A stretch of DNA of 34,808 bases from NCBI GenBank assembly GCA_964652755.1, contig CAZZBP010000016.1, positions 1-34,808 of the forward strand, written 5' to 3'. This document shows, one piece after another, positions 6,999 to 15,756 of this stretch; positions within the stretch are counted from its first letter, which is position 1, and the number at the start of each line of letters is the position of its first letter. A program made the position numbers and the translations under genes. Source of the stretch: UBA11795 sp964652755 (lineage in GTDB: Bacteria; Chloroflexota; Dehalococcoidia; Lucifugimonadales; UBA826). The notes under the pieces were generated by a model. The model worked only from the letters and a program-made list of their open reading frames with translations. It was not told where the DNA came from and searched no databases.

Positions 6999-8054
6999 AT
7001 GATTAATGGCGTCCTCAAAAGATATAAAGAATACCTACCAATAACGGGGGATACCCCTATTTTTACCATTGGCGAAGGAGACACGCCCTTGGTGGAATCT
7101 GTGAACATATCAGATTCGATCGGATGTGCGAGCCTTTATTTTAAATTAGAAGGTTGTAACCCCACAGGATCGTTTAAAGATAGGGGAATGGTGGTCGCCG
7201 TAGCCAAGGCTTTAGAGAGAGGAGTGAAGACCATTGCCTGCGCTTCTACAGGAAATACTAGTGCTTCTGCAGCAGCATATGGTGCGTACTGTGGGTTAAA
7301 GACTACTTTAATCGTCCCGAAAGGAAATGTAGCAAGGGGAAAGTTAGCGCAAGCTGTTGCATACGGCGCTCATATAGCAATGGTTGATGGTAGTTTTGAT
7401 AGAGCACTTGAAATAGCCAGAGAACTTTGCTTAAAACATCCAATTGAATTAGTAAATTCTGTTAATCCACACAGAATAGAAGGTCAAAAAACGGCTGCAT
7501 TTGAAATTATTGAAGATCTTGGAGATGCTCCAGATCATCTATTCATTCCGGTGGGAAATGCGGGTAACATAGTTGCTTATTGGAAGGGATTTGTTGAATC
7601 TAGGAAAAGAGAAGATTGTAATAAACTCCCGATTTTAAATGGCTATCAGGCTGAAGGAGCAGCACCTATAGTGACCGGAAAACCGGTGGATTTTCCCGAG
7701 ACGGTAGCCTCAGCTATTCGGATTGGTAATCCTGCTAGTTGGGCTAAGGCTGTTTCAGCAAGGGATGAATCAGGAGGGATGATCGGCTCCGTTAAAGACG
7801 ATGAAATATTGGCTGCCTACAGGCTGCTAGCGTCAAAAGAAGGTGTTTTCTGCGAACCGGCCTCCGCAGCGTCCGTAGCGGGTCTTTTAAAACAGGCTAA
7901 TAACGGCATTGATTTTTCAGGTAAGAAGATCGTCTGTGTACTAACAGGAAATGGCCTTAAAGATCCTGATATTGCAAATGAGATCGAACCAGCTTCCATA
8001 GGGGAATACGCTGCAGAGCTTGAGTCAGTGGAGGAGGCCCTATCACTGGCATGA
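6999..8054 (+). CDS. thrC: Threonine synthase
   Basis: Converts O-phosphohomoserine to threonine with PLP (last step of threonine synthesis). Motifs: YKEYLPITGDTPIFTIGEGDTPL at the start, the Schiff-base lysine in NPTGSFKDRGM (Lys60 from this start), GNTSASAAAYGAYCG, VPVGNAGNIVAYW-like phosphate site, and the PASAASVAGL end. I prefer ATG 6999 (351 residues, family-typical). An upstream in-frame ATG at 6915 would add a Cys- and Asn-containing stretch with no family match, but neither start has a strong Shine-Dalgarno. It overlaps folE by 4 nt (ATGA), so the two are translationally coupled. Confidence 0.94.
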   Translation: MINGVLKRYKEYLPITGDTPIFTIGEGDTPLVESVNISDSIGCASLYFKLEGCNPTGSFKDRGMVVAVAKALERGVKTIACASTGNTSASAAAYGAYCGLKTTLIVPKGNVARGKLAQAVAYGAHIAMVDGSFDRALEIARELCLKHPIELVNSVNPHRIEGQKTAAFEIIEDLGDAPDHLFIPVGNAGNIVAYWKGFVESRKREDCNKLPILNGYQAEGAAPIVTGKPVDFPETVASAIRIGNPASWAKAVSARDESGGMIGSVKDDEILAAYRLLASKEGVFCEPASAASVAGLLKQANNGIDFSGKKIVCVLTGNGLKDPDIANEIEPASIGEYAAELESVEEALSLA

Positions 8055-8653
8055 GCGAAAATAACGTTTGTATTGATGACTCCGTAATTCAGAGCACGCT
8101 CAGTGTTGAAAGGGCTATAGAAAGCATACTTGGGTTTATCGGTGAAGACCCTATGAGGGAAGGCCTGAGAGATACTCCATCTCGTGTTGCGAAGCTCTAC
8201 TCTGAACTGTTTTCAGGCATTAGCCAAGACCCTGCCTTATTTTTGCATACGGTTTTTGATGAGGATCACCACGAGCCTGTAGTTGTAACAGACATCTCTT
8301 TTTTTTCTGTATGTGAACACCACTTACTTCCGTTTATAGGCTATGCACATGTGGGATACGTGCCCGCTGGTAAAGTCGTGGGCGCCAGTAAATTGATTCG
8401 TGTAGTTGAAGTACTATCCAGGAGGCCACAGATACAAGAACGTCTAACATCTCAAGTTGCGGACACTATTGAGGACAACTTAGATACTCGTGCTGTATTC
8501 GTGTTTATGTCAGCTGAACATATGTGTATGACAATGCGAGGAGTTAGAAAACAAGGCAGTCACATTGTGACTGTTGCGGAAAGAGGCGCAAAAGGCGAGC
8601 TAGCGTCGCTAAAGGATGTCATATCTTTAGCGTCTCTGAAAGGATGTAAATGA
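8051..8653 (+). CDS. folE: GTP cyclohydrolase I
   Basis: Zn enzyme that opens GTP to dihydroneopterin triphosphate, the first step of tetrahydrofolate synthesis. A 200-residue protein with MREGLRDTPSRVAKLY, the zinc/active-site motif FSVCEHHLLPF, VGASKLIRVVEVLSRRPQIQERL, and the third zinc ligand in SAEHMCMTMRGVRKQGS. The start overlaps the thrC stop by 4 nt (ATGA) and its stop overlaps the next start by 4 nt, so three genes are coupled. AGGAGG lies 13 nt upstream, inside thrC. Confidence 0.96.
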   Translation: MSENNVCIDDSVIQSTLSVERAIESILGFIGEDPMREGLRDTPSRVAKLYSELFSGISQDPALFLHTVFDEDHHEPVVVTDISFFSVCEHHLLPFIGYAHVGYVPAGKVVGASKLIRVVEVLSRRPQIQERLTSQVADTIEDNLDTRAVFVFMSAEHMCMTMRGVRKQGSHIVTVAERGAKGELASLKDVISLASLKGCK

Positions 8654-9615
8654 GCTTATTTGGTAGCCATGTCAGACAACAAGACGAATCTGTTTGGGAG
8701 AGGATTCTTCCTAAATGCTCCACAAACACGATATTTATAACACCGTGGTGGCAGGCTACTTGGTGGAGTACATTTGGCCACGGTCGTATTCCAAAAGTCC
8801 GAGCGGTTTCATTGGATGAAGAAATCATTGGAATAATTCCTCTATTACCTTCAGAAAACGCTACTACTTTTATAGGCGACTCAAGTGTTTTCGATTATAT
8901 GGACTTTCCCGTTGTTGCGGATCGTGAATTAGATTTCTTTGAGTTGTGTTGGCCCTATATCGAGTCTATGCCTTGGAGCAATTTAAGGCTCGAATCTATT
9001 CCCGAGTCATCCCCTACGTTGACTCATTTTGTTGAGATAGCAAGAAGCAACGGGCACGAGGTTTTAGTGACGGAAAATGATAAGACACCATACGCTGAAC
9101 TACCGGAACAGTGGGAAGAGTACCTCCTTAACCTTCGTAAGAAAGACAGGCATGAGCTAAGAAGAAAAATTAGAAGGCTAGATGCGGGGGCTAAATACAG
9201 GCAATATGAGCCTACTAATAAAGTTGAAATGATGGATGAGTTTTTCCGATTAATGAGTCTTAGCAGTGACGAGAAAAGTAGTTTTCTCATTAAAGAAAAT
9301 AAAATATTTTTTACTAAAATTGCTGCTGTATTTACTAGAAGAGACCAGTTCAAGCTATTCTTTCTGGAAATTGATGGTGTCAACGTAGCAGCTTGCATTT
9401 GTTTTGATTACGATGGAAAGTTTCTTCTATATAACAGTGGGTATGATCCCGAATATTCGTCTTTAAGTATCGGACTGATTAATAAAGCGTTTACGATCAA
9501 TACAGCAATAGAACAAGGAAAGTCGGAATATAATTTTCTTAAAGGGATTGAGAGGTACAAATACCATCTTGGGGCGATGGACAGGTCAGTTTTTGACATC
9601 CAAGTGTCTAGGTAA
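8650..9615 (+). CDS. CelD/FemAB-like GNAT acetyltransferase
   Basis: A 321-residue protein of the BcsL/CelD or FemAB-like GNAT type (Acetyltransf_6). The N-terminal half has the typical opening (IFITPWWQATWWSTFG, VRAVSLDEEIIGIIPLLPS). The C-terminal half holds the GNAT core: a basic KKDRHELRRKIRRL helix, FKLFFLEIDGVNVAACICFDYDGKFLLYNSGYDPEYSSLSIGLIN, and FLKGIERYKYHLGA near the end. Relatives transfer acyl groups to polysaccharide or cell-wall precursors. The start overlaps folE by 4 nt with AAAGGA 5 nt upstream. The next gene is a glycosyltransferase 87 nt away, so a cell-surface glycan role is plausible but unproven. Confidence 0.75.
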   Translation: MSLFGSHVRQQDESVWERILPKCSTNTIFITPWWQATWWSTFGHGRIPKVRAVSLDEEIIGIIPLLPSENATTFIGDSSVFDYMDFPVVADRELDFFELCWPYIESMPWSNLRLESIPESSPTLTHFVEIARSNGHEVLVTENDKTPYAELPEQWEEYLLNLRKKDRHELRRKIRRLDAGAKYRQYEPTNKVEMMDEFFRLMSLSSDEKSSFLIKENKIFFTKIAAVFTRRDQFKLFFLEIDGVNVAACICFDYDGKFLLYNSGYDPEYSSLSIGLINKAFTINTAIEQGKSEYNFLKGIERYKYHLGAMDRSVFDIQVSR

Positions 9616-9702
9616 GTTTGTGAACTACTCTGATAAAATGATTTGCGTTGCGAAAAAACTGCACTTCAGGATCTAGGGTGAAGGGATAAAGTATCAGGCG
9701 CT

Positions 9703-10920
9703 ATGAACATTGCGATTATTAGCTTCCACGGATGTCCTGTGGCCAGATTGGGTGAGAAAGATAGTGGCGGGATGAATGTGTACGTTTTTAATCTTGCGAA
9801 AGAACTGGGAGAATTAGGACACACAGTAGATGTCTTTACCAGATTCCATGACCCATCTGATCCGCGAAAAGTAGTTATGGGGCCGGGAGCGACGTTGATA
9901 CATGTTGAAGCTGGTCCAATTGGACAACAAAAGTCTGACCTGCCAATGTACATTGACGAGTTCGTCGCTAACGTGTCAGCGATAGAGAAATCTGAGGGGC
10001 GCGTATACGACATAATTCATAGCAACTATAGGCTTTCGGGAAAAGTTGGATCCATCCTGAGTAGAAGATGGAAAATTCCACATGTAGTGACATTTCATAC
10101 CCTGGCGAAGACTAAACTGCGTGCGAGGGTAGGGGAGCGAGAATCGGATCTGAGAATCAGTGTAGAACAAGAAGTAATGTATGAATCTACGGATATTCTG
10201 GTACTCACCCAGGCTGAAAAACTGGATCTCGAAAACCTATATGGGATATGTTCAAAGAAAGTGTCTGTGATACCAGCTGGGGTTGACACTGATATCTTTT
10301 ACCCGGTGCCCAAGTTTAAGGCGAGAATTGCCTTGGGGCTACCTGACAAAGAAACGATTATGTATGCCGGAAGGGTGGAACCCATTAAAGGCTTGGATAT
10401 ATTGCTTGATTCATTCAAGATACTAGGTGAAACAAGAGACGTGCATCTAGTCGTGGTCGGAGGCAGGTTATCAGGGGATCGCGAATTGGATGCCCTGAGA
10501 CGGCGATCGAAAGAGTTAGGTATTCTTGAAAAAATAACTTTTACGGGTTCGGTGGACCAATCTGAACTAGGTCGTTACTATTCCGCAGCTGACGTATTCG
10601 TATTACCCTCTCACTACGAAAGTTTCGGATTGGTAGCTTTGGAGGCGATGGCATGTGGCACTCCAGTAGTTGCTTCTAGAGTTGGGGGGATTCCCTCTTT
10701 CGTTGATAATGGAGAGACAGGTTACCTTATCAATTGGCGATCTGCAGAACCATTCGCGGATCGAATTGAGATGCTTTTGGAAAATGTGGACCTTAGAAAT
10801 TTCATGAGCGAAACCGCACATGGGAAGGCAAACTCAATGAATTGGAGTATTGTTGCAGCGGAGGTAGCAGACTATTACTGTAGGCTAGCCAGATGTAATG
10901 AATTAGCCACTGCGATTTAG
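9703..10920 (+). CDS. GT4 glycosyltransferase, MshA-like
   Basis: A 405-residue GT-B fold enzyme. The N-terminal domain carries the DSGGMNVYVFNLAKELGELGH motif region of the MshA (D-inositol-3-phosphate N-acetylglucosaminyltransferase)/sucrose-phosphate-synthase branch. The C-terminal domain has AGRVEPIKGLD and the E-x7-E donor-sugar motif in HYESFGLVALEAMACGTPVVASRVGG, preceded by YYSAADVFVLPS. It faces a tandem-GNAT gene of the MshD type and lies downstream of a CelD-like acetyltransferase. No mshB or mshC is in the window, so mycothiol-type synthesis is only a thought; sugar-phosphate or glycan glycosylation is equally possible. Confidence 0.85.
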   Translation: MNIAIISFHGCPVARLGEKDSGGMNVYVFNLAKELGELGHTVDVFTRFHDPSDPRKVVMGPGATLIHVEAGPIGQQKSDLPMYIDEFVANVSAIEKSEGRVYDIIHSNYRLSGKVGSILSRRWKIPHVVTFHTLAKTKLRARVGERESDLRISVEQEVMYESTDILVLTQAEKLDLENLYGICSKKVSVIPAGVDTDIFYPVPKFKARIALGLPDKETIMYAGRVEPIKGLDILLDSFKILGETRDVHLVVVGGRLSGDRELDALRRRSKELGILEKITFTGSVDQSELGRYYSAADVFVLPSHYESFGLVALEAMACGTPVVASRVGGIPSFVDNGETGYLINWRSAEPFADRIEMLLENVDLRNFMSETAHGKANSMNWSIVAAEVADYYCRLARCNELATAI

Positions 10921-10928
10921 TTCCTTCA

Positions 10929-11875
10929 TTATCGTAGAGGACTTTCAAACCAAAGAGTTTCGGAAACTTTCTCAAATCCCAATTTATAATAAAGTTCTCT
11001 AGCTGGGGCATTTTCAGAATCGACTTCCAGTTCAATGCGGTTTGCGCCCCGTTCAAATAATTCGTGCATGCCTGTAAGAACGATGGCTTTGCCGAGCTTC
11101 TTCCCTCGGTAATCCGGATGAACACCTGTCATACCTACCCAACCGATCGCGGCTCTTCCGTTGCTCGCATAAAGTGTCCAGTTATATCCGGCGATTCGAG
11201 CTCCTTCGTGAACCAATAAAATCCCCTCTTCTCCGCTACGTTCCATAAAAATTCTTGCAGTGATTTCTTCGACCGTGTTTGGGCAGAAACCCCAGTGTTC
11301 AGAGAATGATTCATTTTGGATTTCGGTGAAGATATCTATATCCGTAGATAGTTCTAATTTTCTGATTCCGAAGCCTTCAGGTATGGACACTTTNNNNNNN
11401 NNNACACTTTTTCAAGTAGGTTCTGGTTTTCGCTTTTCCATCTTAGATTCCAATATTCCTTGACAGTTACCCATCCCGTATCTTCCAAGGCCTCCCTCCA
11501 TTGATGATCCTCTTTGTTTATCTGCATATGAAGAACATCGGTAGGTTGGTCTTCGGCGAATTTACGAGCTGTTAGGGCGAAATGCTTTGCAATTGCGAAA
11601 CGATCCGTACATTGGGCAACACTTTGAATGGCAACACTTCGCCTGATCGGTTTCTCTGTAATCATATGTAGGAAACCGAGAATTTCCCCTCTTACAGTTT
11701 CCGCTATGAAACAATCTAATTCTGGATTTTCCCCTGGCATTTCATGCCATTGTCTGAACAGACGCTCGCTTAACTCGGTTTCAGTGGCTTCAGCGCCTGA
11801 CAATTTGTTCAAAAACGCCACGACCCTGACCGTATCGGTCCAGCGAAACTGATTTATAGAAAAAGTTAAGTTCAT
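10929..11875 (-). CDS. Tandem-GNAT acetyltransferase (mycothiol-synthase-like layout), interrupted by a false gap
   Basis: Two GNAT domains lie in one gene. The N-terminal half (from ATG 11875, INQFRWTDTVRVVAFLNKL) is a weaker GNAT ending ...WREALEDTGWVTVKEYWNLRW. The C-terminal half has a clear acetyl-CoA site, GMTGVHPDYRGKKLGKAI, and N-x-x-A-x-x-x-Y (NAPARELYYKLGF). The 10-N placeholder splits the frame, but both flanks carry the same 7 nt (ACACTTT). Merging that overlap gives an uninterrupted frame reading NLLEKVSIPEGFGIRKL, a typical inter-domain linker, and a protein of 309 residues. The MshD family has this layout and length. It is convergent with the MshA-like glycosyltransferase, with 8 nt between stops. 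The acyl acceptor is unknown. Confidence 0.8.
11394..11403. other. Assembly gap (10 N), probably false
   Basis: Both flanks have ACACTTT at the junction (11387-11393 and 11404-11410). Removing the N and one copy gives a continuous in-frame GNAT-GNAT gene, so no sequence seems to be missing. Confidence 0.85.
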
Positions 11876-11939
11876 TTCGTGTCTTGGCAGCCCATGTAAA
11901 TTCTATCAGAGCATAACTTGGCGTGACCTTGAAAGAAAT

Positions 11940-11971
11940 GGTCCAGCTTCATATAAAACTCGTAGTGGACC
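11940..11971. repeat. Inverted repeat between divergent genes
   Basis: A perfect 6-bp inverted repeat, GGTCCA (11940-11945) and TGGACC (11966-11971), with a 20-nt loop, in the 259-nt region between the tandem-GNAT gene (-) and the CpsB-like gene (+). It could be an operator or an RNA hairpin; nothing else supports either. Confidence 0.25.
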
Positions 11972-12134
11972 GATGTAGGAAAAATGGTGTAAGACATCTT
12001 TTTCAAGAATCCTAAATTACTAATGAAATATTAAGTTTTGCTTTGTTCCGGCTCTCACATGTTGCTCCAACAACAGCAGAAGAGAATAGTACAATGGCTT
12101 ATGCTGAAAATTACAGACCGTTTATCTTAACTTT

Positions 12135-12929
12135 ATGACAAAAGAAACAACATTATACGATCTTCATGCCCACCTTCTTCCATCCATTGATGACGGCCCT
12201 TGTGAGATTGAGGAAACACTTGAAATAATAAGAATCTCCTCTGAACAGGGAGTGGTTTCCATTCTTGCTACTCCGCATAGGAAAGACGTTTCTGAGTCCT
12301 ATTCCGTCGCTTATGTAGAAAAGCTATTAGGCAGGGTTAATGAACTTGCCGCAGCACATGGATACCCAACAAAGGTTTTACTGGGGATGGAAAACCACCT
12401 TGATCCTGAACTTCCGTTTGATATACAGGAAGGCAAAGCAATTCAGATGAATCGTGGTAGATACATTCTTATCGAAATGCCTTGGTCTGGTAGGCCAGAT
12501 TTTTTAGAGGATACCCTGGTTAAGGTACAAAGCATGGGTCTCGTTCCAGTTATTGCTCATCCTGAAAGGATGAAACTCTTTCAGAAAGATCCTTCACTTT
12601 TGTTCAATCTGGTGGACAAAGGTATGCTGACTCAGATCACAGCAAGCAGTGTTTTCGGAAAATTCGGGGGCAAGGCAAGGCGTTTTGCAGAAGAAATTAT
12701 AAAAAATAATCTTGGTCATATACTTGCTTCAGATACCCACATGCCTGTTGGCCCGAGATGTCCCGAGCTACTTCAGGGGTTTAAGTCCGTCGTAAGGCTT
12801 TGTGGTGCTGACATTGGAAATATGATGGTAAATGACACGCCACGTGCCATTTTGGAGAGTCAAGATATCGATATACCGCGGGGCCAGAAATTAAGGGGGT
12901 CACGCACAACATGGAATTTCCTAAGATGA
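12135..12929 (+). CDS. CpsB/YwqE-type PHP-domain tyrosine phosphatase
   Basis: A 264-residue PHP-fold metal-dependent phosphoesterase. Metal-ligand motifs appear in order: DLHAHLLPSIDDGP at the N-terminus, ATPHR, GMENHLDPELPF, VIAHPERM and ILASDTHMP. This set is diagnostic of CpsB/CapC/YwqE protein-tyrosine phosphatases, which dephosphorylate the BY-kinases that regulate capsule or exopolysaccharide assembly. No BY-kinase or Wzx/Wzy gene is in view; the MshA-like glycosyltransferase and CelD-like acetyltransferase upstream are the nearest possible partners. No Shine-Dalgarno is visible at the ATG. It is convergent with tmk. Confidence 0.85.
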   Translation: MTKETTLYDLHAHLLPSIDDGPCEIEETLEIIRISSEQGVVSILATPHRKDVSESYSVAYVEKLLGRVNELAAAHGYPTKVLLGMENHLDPELPFDIQEGKAIQMNRGRYILIEMPWSGRPDFLEDTLVKVQSMGLVPVIAHPERMKLFQKDPSLLFNLVDKGMLTQITASSVFGKFGGKARRFAEEIIKNNLGHILASDTHMPVGPRCPELLQGFKSVVRLCGADIGNMMVNDTPRAILESQDIDIPRGQKLRGSRTTWNFLR

Positions 12930-12941
12930 TGGCATATTTGA

Positions 12942-13562
12942 TTAAAAAAGCTCTTTTACTGACTGCCATACCAGCTTATGAATTGACTTCTCGTGAGAGG
13001 AGGCATCGAGTATTTCCCAGAGTGCGGGGTTGTCTTTAGCTATTGATAAGTACCCATCCCTGACTTTCCGGTGGAAGTGTATATCTTCAGATTCCCACCG
13101 ATCACTAACATTATCTTTCTTTCTTTCAAATGAAATTTCAGGATCTATATCGAGTAAAAATGCCTTATTCGGGTACAAACCTTCCGTAGCAATACCGTTG
13201 ATCCTATCGATGATATCTCTTCTAATTCCCCTTGCGAATCCTTGATATGCTATTGTCGAGTAGATGTACCTATCAAGTACTACTACTCTTTTCTCTACTA
13301 AAGAAGGCTTTAATCTTTGTTTGATAAGTGCGCTTCTCGCAGCTGATAGCAGGAACAACTCGGAAAGTCTGTCAATATCAGAACCGCCAGCTAACCACGC
13401 CCGAATATTTTCACCTGTCTCAGTGTCTCCTGGTTCGCTTAGTCCTATATTTGATATGCCTTCCGAGGTTAATATTTCAGATAGAAGCCGACATTGTGTT
13501 CTTTTGCCGCTGCCTTCTACCCCCTCAAATACTATGAAGAGTCCTTTCTGAACAGCAGACAA
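12942..13562 (-). CDS. tmk: Thymidylate kinase
   Basis: Phosphorylates dTMP to dTDP. 206 residues starting at TTG 13562, right after the stop of the R3H ATPase gene. The P-loop reads FEGVEGSGKRTQ, the DRY motif is DRYIYSTIAYQG, and the acceptor-site Pro-Gly is in LSEPGDTETGENIR. The residue after the P-loop lysine is Arg21 (AGA) where Thr or Ser is normal (GSGKTTQ/GSGKSTQ); a Thr follows at 22. The gene is the last of a minus-strand block with pdxS-pdxT and the R3H ATPase. Confidence 0.93.
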   Translation of the reverse strand: MSAVQKGLFIVFEGVEGSGKRTQCRLLSEILTSEGISNIGLSEPGDTETGENIRAWLAGGSDIDRLSELFLLSAARSALIKQRLKPSLVEKRVVVLDRYIYSTIAYQGFARGIRRDIIDRINGIATEGLYPNKAFLLDIDPEISFERKKDNVSDRWESEDIHFHRKVRDGYLSIAKDNPALWEILDASSHEKSIHKLVWQSVKELF

Positions 13563-13566
13563 TCTT

Positions 13567-15129
13567 TTAATTTCCGTGGAGAATTACTCGACGCTTGGGC
13601 TCGCGACCCATGCTTGAAGAACCGAGTCCATACTGTGTTGCCACTTGATGTTGGAGACGTCTTATGTGGGAATTTTGAGGCCTTAGTTCAATTTCCCCTT
13701 CTCCTTTTCCAATCCTATAGGCGGCCCTCTCCGCCTCAAGAACTGCCAACGAACGATCTGCCCCTGATACAGATTTTCCCTGACTTTCTCTGACAACTGC
13801 CTTTACAAACTGTTCAATTTGATTAACAGTATTTCTTCGAAGAACGAAGACAGGTTTTCCTAATCTTTCGGCATTTATTAATGCTTGGGTGCCTCTTCGA
13901 TGGTAGTTTTTCGTAGTTACTACTAAATCGGCTGTTTTCATATCACCGACAAGAGCTAATGGAGCATTCATCGCTTTAATGATCTGCTCTACTCTGCCTC
14001 TATTCACCCCATAAGGGAGCACGCTGGTTACTTTGAGGGGCATAACATCTGAGTTTAATTGAGAGGAATCGTGCCCATTGCTTTGATCCTCCAGGAAACT
14101 CTTGTCTCCGGATGATTGGCTTGAGCCTAAGTACGTGTGTCGTTTCAGATCACCTTCCTCGGACATTGACCTTACTTCTGATGCAACCGATTGTTTTCTG
14201 AGCATCTTATCGACGGTGGCAGCTACGTCTTCATGAACTGTGACCATGTTCCACCCTTGAATCTCTACCAAAATATCAAAAGTGGGAGGAGAACTTCTTT
14301 CAAGAACAGTTTTTTGAGACCTTCTTCTCTTCGCTTCAATATCTCCCAACGTCACAATCTGGACACCACCTACTAAATCAGAAAGAGTCGGGTTCATAAT
14401 CAAATTTTCTAGTTCATTTCCATGAGCTGTTGCTACGAGTTGTACGCCTCTTTCTGCTATGGTTCGCGCCGCGTTAGCCTCAAGCTCAGTACCGATTTCA
14501 TCAATGATGATCACTTCCGGCATATGATTTTCAACAGCCTCAATCATTACTCCATGTTGTTCGCTGGGGGAGGGAACCTGCATTCGCCTTGCCCTGCCTA
14601 TGGCCCGATGAGGTATATCGCCGTCTCCAGCTATCTCATTTGAGGTATCAACAACAATTACTCTCTTGTCAGCATCATCTGCAAGAACTCGCGCGACCTC
14701 TCTTAGCATGGTAGTTTTGCCAACTCCAGGTTTCCCTAAAAGTAGGATGCTTTTGTTAGAAAGAATCAGATCTTCGATGATTCGAATGGTTCCATATACG
14801 GCTCTACCGACACGGAAAGTTATGCCGATTACCTTCCCACTTCTATTTCTGATAGCCGAAATTCGATGAAGGGTTCTTTCAATACCTGCACGGTTATCTG
14901 CCCCAAACATACCTACCTTGCCAATGGCAAAGGCAATATCCTCTTCTGTGACCTCTCCTATGTCTAGAAGTTGATTTTCTCCAAGGAAGCGAGCTTCTGG
15001 GTGCCTTCCAAGGTCTAATACAACTTCGAGCAGTTCATCAATGTTTGGATGGGATAGTAAGGCGTCCTTGACCCTAGCCGGGATAACATTGATCAGTGCC
15101 TTAAGATCTGTATCTGTTTTTTGGATCAA
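13567..15129 (-). CDS. SpoIIIAA/Ycf45-like AAA ATPase with C-terminal R3H domain
   Basis: A 520-residue protein. The N-terminal helical region (PARVKDALLSHPNIDELLEVVLDLGRHPEAR) resembles the SpoIIIAA/Ycf45 family. Next is a RecA-like ATPase core with Walker A GKPGVGKTT, RVIVVDTSNEIAGDGDIPH, and Walker B VIIIDEIGTELEANAARTIAERG, followed by VATAHGNELENLI. A middle part has PYGVNRGRVEQIIKAM and a DNA/RNA-processing-like Rossmann stretch (ADLVVTTKNYHRRGTQALINAE). The C-terminus fits an R3H single-strand nucleic-acid-binding motif (RRLQHQVATQYGLGSSSMGREPKRRV). The start at TTG 15129 fits the family N-terminus. The molecular role of these proteins is not established; nucleic-acid binding is inferred from R3H. 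It sits 50 nt after pdxT and 4 nt before tmk. Confidence 0.88.
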   Translation of the reverse strand: MIQKTDTDLKALINVIPARVKDALLSHPNIDELLEVVLDLGRHPEARFLGENQLLDIGEVTEEDIAFAIGKVGMFGADNRAGIERTLHRISAIRNRSGKVIGITFRVGRAVYGTIRIIEDLILSNKSILLLGKPGVGKTTMLREVARVLADDADKRVIVVDTSNEIAGDGDIPHRAIGRARRMQVPSPSEQHGVMIEAVENHMPEVIIIDEIGTELEANAARTIAERGVQLVATAHGNELENLIMNPTLSDLVGGVQIVTLGDIEAKRRRSQKTVLERSSPPTFDILVEIQGWNMVTVHEDVAATVDKMLRKQSVASEVRSMSEEGDLKRHTYLGSSQSSGDKSFLEDQSNGHDSSQLNSDVMPLKVTSVLPYGVNRGRVEQIIKAMNAPLALVGDMKTADLVVTTKNYHRRGTQALINAERLGKPVFVLRRNTVNQIEQFVKAVVRESQGKSVSGADRSLAVLEAERAAYRIGKGEGEIELRPQNSHIRRLQHQVATQYGLGSSSMGREPKRRVILHGN

Positions 15130-15179
15130 CTCAGTTAGGCTGCCTATCTAAGAAAAATCACAATCAATATATTTCACAA

Positions 15180-15755
15180 TTAAGTGGACGCAATATCAGA
15201 GAAAAACTTATGTACACGTGTGTCGTTGGTCAATTCAGGATGAAACGCAGTGGCAAGAAGCTTACCTTCCCTGACCGCAACCGGTTTGTCACCGTCCACC
15301 TCTGCAAGTATTCGGACACCTGCACCTACATTGGTAACTAGTGGGGCTCTAATAAACAAAGCATGAATTGGAGGGCCTGGTATTCCTGAGATATCCAGGG
15401 AGGTTTCAAAACTATCTATCTGCCTACCGAAGGCGTTTCGTGAAACCTCTATATCCATTAGTCCCAAAGGTTCAGGCCTTTTGTCTAGCAGTTTTCTCGC
15501 CAGCACAATCATTCCTGCACATGTTCCCCACACTGCTAGTCCGTTTTTGACCTGTTTTCTCAGCGGACCGCGAAACCCATAAATATCGATCAGCTGCACA
15601 ATTGTGGTGCTTTCACCACCAGGTATTATTAGGCCGTCTAGACCTTCCAATTGTTGAGGGAGCCGTATTTCCTTGCTTTCAGTACCAATGGCGTCCAGCA
15701 TTCGCCTATGTTCAATAAAGTCGCCCTGTATCGCGAGTACGCCGATAGTCGGCAA
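15180..15755 (-). CDS. pdxT: Pyridoxal 5'-phosphate synthase glutaminase subunit
   Basis: Class I glutaminase that feeds ammonia to PdxS for PLP synthesis. Motifs: IGVLAIQGDFIEH at the start, LIIPGGESTTI, the nucleophile Cys in WGTCAGMIVLA, and the His-Glu pair in FHPELTND. I choose the TTG start at 15755, one base after the pdxS stop (TAG-G-TTG), with GAGGG about 8 nt upstream. It gives MPTIGVLAIQG and 191 residues, the family length. Longer frames from 15806 or 15830 would bury the start inside pdxS and add unmatched residues. Confidence 0.94.
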   Translation of the reverse strand: MPTIGVLAIQGDFIEHRRMLDAIGTESKEIRLPQQLEGLDGLIIPGGESTTIVQLIDIYGFRGPLRKQVKNGLAVWGTCAGMIVLARKLLDKRPEPLGLMDIEVSRNAFGRQIDSFETSLDISGIPGPPIHALFIRAPLVTNVGAGVRILAEVDGDKPVAVREGKLLATAFHPELTNDTRVHKFFSDIAST

Positions 15756-15756
15756 C

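Noticed and set aside
11940..11971. tRNA or small RNA at the GGTCCA/TGGACC hairpin
   Set aside because: No cloverleaf or T-loop; just a 6-bp inverted repeat with a 20-nt loop.
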